Origin: Ettlia oleoabundans | Lineage: Eukaryota; Chlorophyta; Chlorophyceae; Chlamydomonadales | Reading direction: 5' to 3' | DNA: 45,677 bases | Assembly (NCBI GenBank): GCA_019693395.1 | Contig: JAAMXP010002258.1 | Span: 1-45,677, forward strand | Part shown: positions 21,907-32,220 of the stretch, one piece after another | Position numbering within the stretch: the stretch's first letter is position 1 | How the letters are laid out: each line of letters begins with the position of its first letter | Notes under the pieces: generated by a model | The model's input: the letters and a program-made list of their open reading frames with translations, nothing else | Told to the model about the DNA's origin: nothing | Databases searched by the model: none | Made by a program: the position numbers and the translations under genes

Positions 21907-22146
21907 ACGTGGCACTTTTCCATCACTTTTCACTCCACGCTGACGGCGCTCCCAGGCGTCGATTATCTGCATTGAGGGCACATGACTGTTTCCATGCAAA
22001 CCTTGGCTTAAGGAACCACTCTGGCTGCCACCTGACAGACGCGATTCTTTGCGTGAAATGGGTGGCACAAAACGTCGGTTTGGCACGGATCCATAGGCCT
22101 GCGGCCAACTCCGTTTCGCTGCTCTCACTACGTTGGGCAGGCCAAC
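21907..22146 (+). repeat. Dispersed 240-bp repeat, copy A
   Basis: It runs from ACGTGGCACTTTTC to GTTGGGCAGGCCAAC and is similar over its whole length to the reverse complement of 43960-44200. Shared blocks include CACTTTTCACTCCACGC, TGAAATGGGTGGCA and CCAACTCCGTTTCGCT. The two copies have clearly diverged and differ by small insertions. The end word GTTGGGCAGGCCAAC can fold on itself. There is no recognisable coding capacity; a short non-autonomous mobile element is the likeliest identity (inference). Confidence 0.75.
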
Positions 22147-22239
22147 GAAAATTGCAGTTGCGTTTAGATGAACTAAGGAGAAGCGACGCTGGGGTGCGTG
22201 CCACTTGTTGTGGGTGTGCACGGTAGGCATGGGGCCTAC

Positions 22240-22775
22240 GCTTCTACGGCTTAGCGCCGTAGCACGGTAGTAAGCCGAAGGAAGGGGAAAATTGGGCCGT
22301 AGACTACGTTCCACATCAGTCTATGTTCTACGGCTTCTAAGTACAGCCGTACTAAAGTACGGCTGTACTTCGAGGGTTCATGCCTCACACTCGCCCCTAT
22401 TCCCGCCTCTTTCCCAGCTGAAAACATCCGAAGCCAGCCCATTCGGGCGTTTGGCAGCTGACAGGCTGCTGTGAAACCCCGGAAGTGGCTGCCGGGATGG
22501 CAATCCCCACTGCCGAGCAAATCGCCAGGCACCTGAAGGTCACAAAGGCGTCTTAGACCTTTATAAAGTCCTAAGGCAGTTGGAAGGCGCCTGAACAGCA
22601 ACTTGCAGGCAGCAACATAGGCGGGGAGCGCAACCGCTGCTCACCTGTCCACATTTCTATGGCTTACTACGGCTGTTGGTGCTTCCTACGGCTTAGTTTT
22701 TCAGTTGCTTATATGGCATGTAAATCTACTGTTCACTACGGCTTAGTACGGTAGTCAGGCTTACTACGGCATAGA
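22240..22775. repeat. Cluster of CTACGGCTTA motifs and palindromes
   Basis: CTACGGCTTA occurs at 22244-22253, 22686-22695 and 22736-22745, with near copies at about 22329 and several TTACTACGGC and reverse-complement forms between. A perfect 15-bp inverted repeat with a 2-nt centre spans 22340-22371 (AAGTACAGCCGTACT and its complement). The motifs flank a motif-free middle (about 22380-22650). The pattern fits nested palindromic elements or transposon subterminal repeats; I do not recognise the family. Confidence 0.7.
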
Positions 22776-22801
22776 CAGCTTTCCACCCCCGCCTCAAACC
22801 C

Positions 22802-22823
22802 CATCATCATCATCATCATCATC

Positions 22824-22907
<84 letters not shown>

Positions 22908-22908
22908 A
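22802..22908 (+). repeat. (ATC)n trinucleotide microsatellite
   Basis: About 105 bp of uninterrupted CAT/ATC repeats except for one extra A near 22825. It sits between the CTACGGCTTA cluster and the Helitron-type element. Confidence 0.97.
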
Positions 22909-23200
22909 TCAATATAACTAGCCAGGCTCAGTCCGTCGGCAGTTGGCCACTTTGGGGGTGGCGCACGGGCGCTCTGCTGCTCCTCTGCCCGATCTCGTCG
23001 GGTTTTGGGCGATTACCTCAACTATCTGTCGCTACAGCGAGCGGGGGGTGATTCCGTTCACACGAGTTACGGCCTGCCAACCTGGCAACCACCTACTGCC
23101 AGTTTTTCTCTCTGCTTCTTTACCGTCAAAGCCCTCACTTTTTATCACTCACAGCCTTGACGACCCCACGTAAAGCGCGAAAACGGTTTTGTCAGCACTG

Positions 23201-23234
23201 CCCGGCGATGCCTCCGCCAGCAGGCATCGCCGGG
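23201..23234. repeat. Perfect 13-bp hairpin
   Basis: CCCGGCGATGCCT (23201-23213) and AGGCATCGCCGGG (23222-23234) are exact inverted repeats around an 8-nt loop. No T-run follows. It lies 184 bp upstream of the Helitron ORF start and may belong to the element. Confidence 0.85.
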
Positions 23235-23357
23235 TGTCACATGTAGCAAGCAGCGAATTTTCCGGCACATCTGAGTTGTGGGGAGCGTGCGCGTAACGCT
23301 AAGCGACTCACGTGCGTCCGCCAGCGCTTCACCGCTTTTTCGAACACTGCCTCAAGA

Positions 23358-23413
23358 CATCGGCGGCCACATCTCTTTTCACACCCATCGGCGGCCACGT
23401 CTCTTTTCACACC
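23358..23413 (+). repeat. 28-bp tandem repeat, two copies
   Basis: Units at 23358-23385 and 23386-23413 start CATCGGCGGCCAC and end TCTCTTTTCACACC, differing by one base. The second unit ends 4 nt before the proposed ATG at 23418. Confidence 0.9.
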
Positions 23414-23417
23414 GAGG

Positions 23418-26416
23418 ATGGAGGACGTGGATCAGGTGACGCCGCCCTGCACCCCCGCCTCCGCCGCGCCGCCGCCATGCCTCCCGTCCTGCAGCGCCCT
23501 CACACCTGCCGTCACCTGCTTTTTTAAACTATGTACAACTACCGGCCAACAGCCCTTAAAAATTTTCTAATCACGCCTGCCATTTTTTCCTGGCTGTGCA
23601 GGAGGGCCTGGCTGAGCAGAACACGCAGGACAGGCGGCGCTCTGTGAGGGAAGCGCGGCGCGTTGCTACAGCTGCACGCCAAGCGGAGCGCAATGCTCAA
23701 CGTGCTGCCATGCACGCGCGTGAGCAGCAGCAATACCGCCGCAGGAGTGTGGCGTCAAGTACTGGCCGCCAGCGCAGTGTGGCGGCAAACCAGCAGGCAG
23801 CAGCAGACCAGCGGGCAGAGGCCGCTCGCCAGCGGCGGCGTTCGGCAGCGCAAGAGCGTGGGGCAGCGGCTCGACAGCAAGCCGTGCAGGCCAGACGGCT
23901 GCGCCAGCTGGCTGCTGCTGAGCTCTGCCACAACGCTGGGCGGCGCTGGCCGCCGCAACTTGAGGTGTTGTTGCAGTTTAGCGACGTGTCACGCTCACGG
24001 CTGACGATGCGCTTAGCGCCCGCCACTACCTTGGCAAGATGGACGTGCCCTGCCCTCATTGCGGCGCACTGCACTTTGTCCAAGAGCGCGTCAAGCGCTC
24101 CAGCCGGTGCAACCCGCAGTTTGGCAGCTGTTGCAGCCACGGCCAAGTGTCCTTGCCAGTGTTGCAGGAGCCGCCAGACCCGCTGCCCGACTTGCTCAAG
24201 GACCAGGCATTCCTCAAGTACATCCGCGCCTACAACTGCGCCTTGCAGTTGGCAAGCAGCACTCTGAAAGATACTGATGAGCTGGCTGGCATGCGCAGCC
24301 TGCGCATGCATGGCCGCATGTACCACTATGTTGGCCCTCTACTGCCGGCGCCTGGGGCGGAACGTGCGTTTGCTCAGTTGTGGATCTACGACACTGCCTA
24401 TGAAGCCCCTCAAGTGAGTCGTTGTCTTATCTTTTTATGCCCCTGCCAGCCTTCTTGCTTGAAGATTGGTGCGCTCAATTCGGTGGTGATGACATCTGGC
24501 ACAGCACCTGTATAACAGCCTGTTTCCTTGCCGGCCCTCCCCTTCCTACGCAGGCCGTCCAACGCCGCAATGAGATCTTTGGGAACAACTTAAACAGCAG
24601 CATTCTGACGCAGCTGCAGGATATGCTGCAGCAACACAATCCTTTGGTGCAGCAGATCCAGGAAGCAGTGGCGGCCGCAGGTGACAACCTGGAACAAGCC
24701 ACCATCATCATTGACGCTCAGGGTGACTGGCAAGTTGGCTGCCTGGGTGGCTGACTCTTCGGCTCAGTGGCACGCTTTCCTTACGCATAAGGCACATATG
24801 CAACTCATGCAAAACCTGCTATGCTGCCACACCTTACCTTGCAGGGCATCGCGGCCGTGGCCACGCTCGGCAGTGGAACGCACCCACAGCAGACCAGGTT
24901 GCTGCCATCATGCCTGGCGATAGCACCACTGCTTTTAACCCGCGAGAGGTAGTCCTGCACTTGCGGTCCGGCGGCTTAAGGAAAATCACTGACTGCAACG
25001 CACTCTACATCCCCACTCACTTTGTGCTGCTATGCCCGCGTGGCGAGCCAGGTCAGCATTCCAAAACATCCAGAGAAGAAGCGGTGGCCAACCACGGAGT
25101 GCACCATTGCCATCACGCTCACTCAATGTATAATTATTATTTCAACCTTCTCTTATGCAGGATGGCATCCTGGCATCCCCCTTATCCAACGACGGAAGCC
25201 GAGGGAGGCGCCCAACGACCTGCAGGAGGAGCAGGGGGCAGAGCAGCATGAGGAGGAGGAATACACAACCCCGGTTGTGGATGCAGGCGTAAAGGCGGCG
25301 CGTGCGTGGCGCTCCGGTGGGCCGCCTATCTGTGCGGCCCCGAGGCGGGAGAGCGCTACTGCTTGCGCCTCCTGTTGCTGCACGTGCCCGGCGCCACGTC
25401 ATGGGAGCACTTACGCACAGTGCCCACCCCCGACGGCCCTGTCGTGTGTGCCACCTTCCGTGAGGCGTGCAACCTACGGGGGCTGCTTAGTGATGGGCGT
25501 GAGGCAGATGCGACGCTGGCAGAGGCAGCTGCCTTTAAAAAACCCCCGGCCCTACGGCAAATGTTTGCTGCCCTTCTGTGCTACACCGAGGTGGCCAGCC
25601 CAGCCAATTTGTGGCGGCGGTATGAGGGGTCATTGACCGAGGACTTCTTGCACCAACAGCGGCAGGTGATGAGCGGTTGGTGCAGCGTCATTGCTCCTTG
25701 GCACATACGCAGACAACCCACCCCCATTGCACACACGTTGTCCAACCTCCCATTTCCCTACCATGCCATTGCAGCTCTCCGGCAACCATAACCTGCCGCT
25801 TGACGAGTCCATGGTGCACAAGGCGATGCGTGAGGTGCAAGCCTTCTTGGCACAACACGGCAAGCAGCTACGGGAGTTTGGCCTCCCAGACCCGCCACCT
25901 GCCGATCCTGACGAAGGTGGGGTTGCTTTCCCTGATTGCTTGCATTGCTTCCAGAACGTCGCTTGCAACGCTTGCTCCAAGCACGGTCCCTTTTGCAGAT
26001 GTGCCGGTGTCACGCCTCATGCGAGAGCACCTAAGATACAACCGGCAGGACCAGGCTGCTTTGCTTGCTGAGGCCGAGCCGCAACTCAATGATGACCAGC
26101 GTGCCGCCTTCACCGCAATCATGGCAGCTATAGATGCACCAGCCGGCTCACAAGTGCGCATGTCTGAGGTTGCCGTCGCTGCATAGCTTCAGTGTTCCAA
26201 AGTGCGTGGCCTCATATCCATTCATGCCTTGCCATTGACAGTTCAATAATTCCCCTTCCCTTGCTTGCAGTAGCGGGCATTATTTGTTGATGGCCCTGGC
26301 GGTGCCGGCAAGACCTTCCTGTACACCACGCTGCTTGCAGCAGTGCGTGCGCGTAGCCAGGTGGCACTACCATGCGCCTCCTCAGGGCTGGCAGCCAACA
26401 ACATACGAGTATGACG
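23418..26416 (+). mobile_element. Helitron-type element, spliced ORF lacking Rep and most of the helicase
   Basis: Exon-like blocks: 23418-23435 (MEDVDQ), 23602-about 23920 (Arg/Ala/Gln coiled region), about 23970-24413, 24554-24722, 24845-25051, 25161-about 25290, 25306-25668, about 25774-25914, about 26000-26168 and about 26273-26416. The Helitron-like N domain is clear: CPHCGALHF, FGSCCSHGQVSLP, IRAYNCALQLAS, then WNAPTADQVAAIMPGD and NPREVVLHLRSGGL ending in GWHPGIPL. The Rep (HUH) nuclease that should follow is absent: within about 140 nt the text passes to the Pif1-type helicase lead-in (GERYCLRLLLLHVPGATSW). The helicase has LNDDQRAAFTAIM and the Walker A FVDGPGGAGKTFLYTTLL, then ALPCASSGLAA, and stops at a TGA, so motifs II-VI are missing. 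One frame change near 25290 is unresolved. Not autonomous as it stands. Confidence 0.8.
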
Positions 26417-28862
26417 TATCGGGCTACCTGTAGCTGGCGGCAAGCTGGTAACATCTGTGGCTACAGCACATGTGCATGGCTGTGCACTCAAAAGAAACGC
26501 AACAAATACCTCTTAACAATTTCTGGCCCGACAACAGCCAATCTTGTTGGTTTGGTCATCGTCAACACATGACGGCTGTTGATGAGCCGGGCACAAAGCA
26601 TACGAGCACAAAGCATACGAGCATAAGAGCACTTGCCCTAGTTAGGTTTGTGTAGACGCCTTAGCCCTGAACGTTGTTAAAAGTGGGTCTGCAGGAAATG
26701 TGCAAAGGAGGTTCTCAAGAGTCCCGATCGTAAAGTCGAGAAAGCTATTATTACAAGCAGCGACGATCAACAAAGGGAGGCAGCGGCTGGTGTTTTCGAC
26801 TAAAACTAGTCGGAACAACCATCAACGATGTTTTTAGGCCTTTTACGGTGCTATTCGTGCTTACGTAGGCCAGAGTGGTTTGGATCCATTGAAAGCCATA
26901 TTTGCTGTGCCCGGGCCCAAAATCCAATGGTCACAGCATCGTCGTTACGACGCTTGATATGCACAGTTTTGATGCCTGCTGCTGCTGTTGCCGAGATGCG
27001 CAGGGTGCTCCTGTACCTGAGTGCAGACTGTGTGCCAGGTGAGTGCTACAAAAGACGGCGGTTGCTGCATTCTGGCTGCTGCTACAGCTGCGCTGCAGGT
27101 CAAGCTGGCTCTTGTTTATTTGGGCAGGCATCATGTGTCGTAGGACACCTGTTGTGCGATAAGCATGGACATCACCATCAGTGCCGCCACTTACCCTACT
27201 TCAGGGGCCGGTGTAGGCACCTGTTGAGAATCCCAACGTGGTGCCATACATCCCTAAGGCCCTCATTTCTTTGATGAGCAGCGCATCAGCACTAAGGGCG
27301 TAAGCCTCAGGTGAGGGTGACATTTTTGACCAGGCATGCGTGCATGCTGCTTGAAGGAAATCACAGGTTTCCTTGCTCAGGTCTTCTACATGGCCGCAAA
27401 GCAGGTGGCCACCCAGTTCCGTCTTGGCGTGCGACTGCGACTGTAAACCCACAAAAGCAAAATCGCAAGCGCTTTCTTTCGCCCTGAGCCGCCAAAGCAG
27501 TCGCAGGGGCCCATCTCCAGAAATGCCGGATGTGCTGGCATTGCCGTGTCACAGTACATTCACAAGTGTGCACATGTGCAAGCAAGAGGCTTTCTAACAA
27601 AGGACACCTGGATTGACAAGACCATGGCAATTCCAAGCAAACAGTGAAGGTTAATGATCTGCCGGTGTTCAGTTTATGTTGTGGTGGCTCATCTGCCACA
27701 ACGTCTACGGAGCGGAACAAGGGTATGTGACATGCTGTGCATAATGCTGTCTCGAGATCATGATAAAGGTGCATGCCACGGCCTCACTAACTGGAACTTT
27801 TCCTGCCTTGGCTGAGGAGCGTGCCCAGTTGTGTCATGCGGCTTGTGGCTGGGAGCTGGCCCTGGTGGCCTCAGCCAGTGAAAAGCAGTCTGAGGGGACT
27901 GCCAACGCAGCATGAACAGGTGAGCAGCTGCAGCAGGGGGCAGGGCTGATGGTGCTGCAGCTCATACCAGGGCAGCCGAGGCTGCTGCCTCTGCTCAACC
28001 GCAGCCGCATCCCGTCGCTGCAACCGCAGCCACAGCGCCGCCTCAGGACCGTTAGCGCAGAGCAGGTGAGCTTGACAGCTTACACACAAGCTGCTGCCTA
28101 GCCGCTTTCTGGGATTGACTGCGTTCCAGCAACAGCCATGCAGCGAAGCCCTGCGACCTCCTCTGCTCTCCAGATGCTGCAGATGTTCCAGGAGTTGGGA
28201 TTGCAGCTGGAGCCCAATGCCGCTGCACGCACAAATAAGCTGAGCATGTGATCGACCACTGGCAGTCGCAGACTCGGACGCCTTGAACTGCTGCAGTGAC
28301 TTGCCAGTGATGTGCAGCTTGCCCCACCAGAATTTTTCTTGGCTGTTGCCTGCAGAGGTTGCAGCAGCGGTGATGGCTGTCGAGCACGAAGAACCAATCC
28401 AGACGTTGACAATCCGCCACTGAGGGCTGGTTGTCAGCAACTAGCAGATGGCCCCCCCGCTCACAAGGTGTTGGCAGCAGTGTCCAGCGATAGAGGCGAA
28501 CCTTCCTTGCTATACGGGGCCAATTAAACTGCTAGTTGCCATGCTTCGAAAAGGCATTTCGTTTGGCAGTATCAATTAGCAAAGCGCCTACCCGTGCATC
28601 GTTGCCAGTAGTGGGCAAACCACCCTTTTGACTATGCAATCCCGCCTTTTTTTATTGAGCTGAGCCCTGGCACTTCCTGCTGTACAGTTACAAGCTGCAT
28701 TTGAGTAGGGTTGCTGAATGCGCAAAAGATGAACAGGGCAGGCCTAGCCCCAGGCATGGTACACAAGCAGAGGGTGAGGGCACAGGCATAAGCCAGCCAC
28801 GCCGGAGCGGGCCAAGCGCAGAGAAAGCGCAGGGCATGGCATTCATGTGTAAAGGTGGCAGG
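26417..28862. other. Gene-poor region after the Helitron, with unassigned exon-like islands
   Basis: A 15-bp unit GCACAAAGCATACGA is tandemly repeated at 26591-26605 and 26606-26620. A 6-bp hairpin lies at 26797-26812. Plus-strand islands with protein-like composition end at plausible donors or stops, for example VAEMRRVLLYLSADCVP (about 26988-27039, then GTGAGT), NPNVVPYIPKALISLM (about 27226-27273) and EERAQLCHAACGWELALVA (about 27813-27870). I could not join them in frame or name a family. They may be decayed exons of a gene or element. Confidence 0.3.
26591..26620 (+). repeat. 15-bp tandem duplication
   Basis: GCACAAAGCATACGA occurs twice back to back, followed by GCATAAGAGC. No function is apparent. 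Confidence 0.85.
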
Positions 28863-28867
28863 TTACA
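28863..28867 (-). promoter_or_regulatory. Candidate TGTAA poly(A) signal for the cysteine protease
   Basis: TTACA on the plus strand reads TGTAA on the minus strand, 144 nt downstream of the protease stop codon. TGTAA is the usual green-algal polyadenylation motif; use here is inferred from position. Confidence 0.45.
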
Positions 28868-29010
28868 GGGCTGATGGAAGGATATGAAGCATCCGGCCAA
28901 CAGAAAAAGAAGGAAGTGGACATGTTTTGTGATACGCCATACAGCTGGGCAAGCTGCATGTCAGGGATCGGCATGCACCTGGACTAAATGCAGGCAGGAC
29001 CATTGCATAC

Positions 29011-31931
29011 CTACTCCACCACACGGCGTGGGCGGAAGGGCCCAAACCAGCTGCGCGGCTTGCTGATTGCCGGCTGCTTCTCCACCATGGGCACTGAACC
29101 CTCAAACCCTTCACCCGCCTTTGCCAGGCAGCGCCCTGCCACTGTGTCGCACACGGGCAGGTCTTCAGGGCAGCAGTGCTGTTGATCGTCGCAGCAGGTT
29201 GCGTTGGGCAGCGGGCAGCATGCCCACGTGAAGCAGAAACCAAAGAACTCACGCATGCAGCAGCAAGTGTTGTCGGCAGGGCACTGGGTGGTGTCGTCAC
29301 ACGACACAGGCTGCGGCTCGGGAGGCTCTGGGCCAGGGCCAGGGGGCGTCGGGGGCGGCTCCGGTGGGTTTGGGCCCTTCTTGATTGGGAAAGAGGCCTG
29401 CATCGCTACGCCACACTGCCCCTCATCGCCTAGATTGCGCAGCAGGCGAATGTAGCCCTGCACGGTGGAGGAGTGACAGGGAACAGGGGAAAATCAGTTT
29501 GTGTGTATCGAGCAAGCTGGGACACTGACTCCTTTGGAGAAACCATTTGGCCGACAGGCTTGTTGGTTGCGAGCACTGTTTAACAGCAGCGAGCGCATTC
29601 AATAATCTTCTGCCATGTGCCAGGGCGTGCCCCAGCACATTTGACTGGCTGCACCACCCCACCTTGTCGCCCCACTCTGCACCCCAAGAGTTCTTGACCA
29701 GCCAGTAGGGTGTGTGGTGCGTGCCGTTGGATGCGGTGCCAAAGCCAACCACAAGCACACCATGGTCCAGGGCGGTGCCGCACTCCGCATCAAACACGCC
29801 GCCGCCATACAGCTGGAATGCCCGCTGCATGCAGTACGGTTAGAGGAAGGCTGGAGCAGCAGACGCAGTGATATCTTAATGCTGCGCGGTTTTATGAACA
29901 GGGGACAACAGGGCGGCAAGCAAACGCAAACTTGGCCAATATTTGCTACGCATGGTCAATGGGACCCAGCTTTCTGACATAAGCAGCCGCCCATGCCTCA
30001 CCTGGTCTGCCTCAATAGCCACGCTGACTGGCTGATTTGCCACCGCCTTCATCAGTGCGTGCTCATCGTTAGGTGGCACATCCTGGTAGTCGTCAATGGT
30101 GACAACATTGCGCCGCATCTTGTTCTTCTGACACATGCCTTCCGCAGCCTGTGCAGAGTAGCAGGAGCAGATGGCAGGGCAGTGAGAGAGTGCAAATCTG
30201 TCATGAGCAAGTTAACACTTGATTCTCAAGCACAGCAGACACATTCTTTGCCGATTCCCAGGCTGCAGTGATAAATCAAAGTTGAACCTTCCTTCTCTTG
30301 AATAAACAAGTCTCTCAGTTCATAAGCGCAGGTAGCGCACAGCATGCACCAGCACCAGAACCACCCTCCGCTCCCGCCTCGCTATGCACGCCCATACCGT
30401 ATAGGGGTAGTCCTCCTCCGTGTCAATGCCGCCGTTCTTCATGATGAACTCGAACGCATAGTCCATGAGCCCGCCATGGCAGCCATTGTCGTGCTCGCGG
30501 TCGCAGTCGACCAGCTCCTGCTCGCTGAGAGAGTCCAGCTTGCCGGTGGCTATTGCGCTGGCACCCTCAACAGCGCCTGTGGTGCTGAACGCCCAGCACG
30601 AGCCGCACAGCAGCTGGTTCTTCACCTGCAGGCGAAGGCAGGCATGGGTGAGCAGCAGGCGGACAACAGGGTACTGCTGTACATACTCAAGCTGCACAAA
30701 CAATTTACATGGCTGGCTTTTCAGTCATGCCAGCAAGCGGCAGCAGTCTGCCCTTGCGCTCATTGTCGAGTTGCCGGCAAGAGACAAAGCTGCGCTTCCT
30801 CACCCCCACCCCACCCCCCACCACCACCACCCCGCTACCCTGATGACTGCATTCATAAGGCGAACGCACCGGCGTGACGGCTCCCTTGGCCACCCAGTCC
30901 ACCTCCTTGGGTGGCATTGTGCTCTCATACAGGAACGGGGTGGATTGCAGGCGCCGCTCTTGCCTCAGGTCAGCGCGGTAGCCCAGCGCATGTGTGCGGT
31001 ACTCGTCGTGGGTCAAGTCCGCAAAGGTGCCCAAGGATAGCTGCAGAAGGGGTTGCCCAGGTGAGTGGCTGGTAAGTGACAAACCAACAGCACTGGTGTA
31101 TGCAGTAAGACAGCGTGCAAGGTGCAGCAACTGTGAGATTGAATAGCCAGACAGAACCACGTCGACTGTTCACCCAAAGGAAGCATGCGAGTTCAAAGCA
31201 TTACAACTGGCAACCCCGGCACTTTGCTGACGACAACGCTGCATACTGCGGAGGGGAGCACTACGCCAGCTGTCCTGCCCAAAGGTAGGAAGGCCAGTGC
31301 ACTCTCAAGGCAGGAAGGCTGCATGCTTTTCTGTTCTGATCCCGCCCAAGGAAAAGACCACGCACACCAGCCACAGTAAGGAAGGCTACTGTCCAACATT
31401 ACACAATATCAATCCCTGAAACAGACCAGGTCAGCCAGTACGACACCTGCTATATATTAGAGTCGCAGCTGAGCCATAACCAGACCTATGGTGGCAGCGT
31501 ACCCAGTGGGAGGTGTGCTTGGTGTTATACTCCTGCACAAAGCGCAGGTTGTCCAGCCAGTTTTCGAACCGCTTTTCATACTCCTGCAGAGTAAGGAAGC
31601 AGGGGACAAGGGGGTCGGAAATTGGGGTGAGCGAGGTAGCGCTCACACGCCAGCCAGGAAGCAACCCTGCTCACATCCAGGCTGGAGTAGGTCCGTCGCA
31701 ATGACTGCACCCAAAAGTCGAAGGCCTCGCGAGGAGACTCCTGCACGCAGAGCGGGGGATGGCACGCGGGATGAGGTAACACAGAGGCAGCAAGCACTCG
31801 CGGTGCTCGGAACAGAGTACCGGGCGGCGACGCACCACTGCCCGTTCAACAAAGAGTCTCTGATCGTGAATGGGGAACCCGGCACCCAGCACCAGCAGGC
31901 CCAAGAGGGGCGAGAACACGAGCAACCGCAT
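29011..31931 (-). CDS. Papain-like cysteine protease with C-terminal granulin domain (RD21 type)
   Basis: Eight minus-strand exons: 31931-31821, 31740-31675, 31583-31503, 31040-30870, 30625-30398, 30148-30002, 29824-29663 and 29457-29011, all phase 0, 470 aa. It starts with a signal peptide ([20 protein letters not shown]), so it should enter the secretory or vacuolar route. The I29-type prodomain includes [20 protein letters not shown] and [10 protein letters not shown]. Mature catalytic residues are Cys in [19 protein letters not shown], His in [10 protein letters not shown] and Asn in [29 protein letters not shown] and [13 protein letters not shown] are typical of family C1A. After a Pro-rich linker ([20 protein letters not shown]) comes a Cys-rich granulin domain ([32 protein letters not shown]). 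This layout matches plant RD21. An NGT N-glycosylation site lies near the His. Head-to-head with TPX2. Confidence 0.95.
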
Positions 31932-32220
31932 TGGGCCTTAACCTTGGCGTAATAGTACGTAGCGCATGCCGATGCATGTTGGTGGGCAGCGTCAGTGTAC
32001 TGCTGTACAGCCCTCCCCCGAAAATGTGCCACCGAACTGCCAATGAACTGCGAAGACATGAATGCTCGGTGTCTAACCTGGAAATTGCAACGAGGATCGC
32101 TCAACTCGACGCCGTCATCACCCATTACACAGAAGCAGCCCGTGACAGGTTACCAGCAATCCTTTCTGGGAGCGCATCCGTGCCTGCCTACCCTATTTCT
32201 CGCCCATCCAGGTATTGAGC
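31932..32220. promoter_or_regulatory. Divergent promoter region, protease / TPX2
   Basis: These 289 bp separate the start codons of two divergent genes. The assignment is by orientation; no specific element is recognised. Confidence 0.45.

Larger units (their letters stand above)
22909..23417. other. Region between microsatellite and Helitron ORF
   Basis: It contains a hairpin (23201-23234) and a 28-bp tandem repeat (23358-23413), and should include the promoter or leader of the element. No separate gene is recognised. Confidence 0.4.

Noticed and set aside
21667..22314. 215-codon minus-strand open frame over the gap and repeat copy A
   Set aside because: It reads through the N gap and the repeat; the similar peptide in copy B follows from nucleotide similarity and both copies show indels, so coding is not supported.
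22802..22908. Regular repeats suggestive of a CRISPR array
   Set aside because: It is a simple trinucleotide run without spacers, in a eukaryotic nuclear context.
26797..26812. Hairpin CGACTA-AAAC-TAGTCG as the Helitron 3' end
   Set aside because: The stem is only 6 bp and no CTRR end follows within the next bases, so the element's border is not established here.
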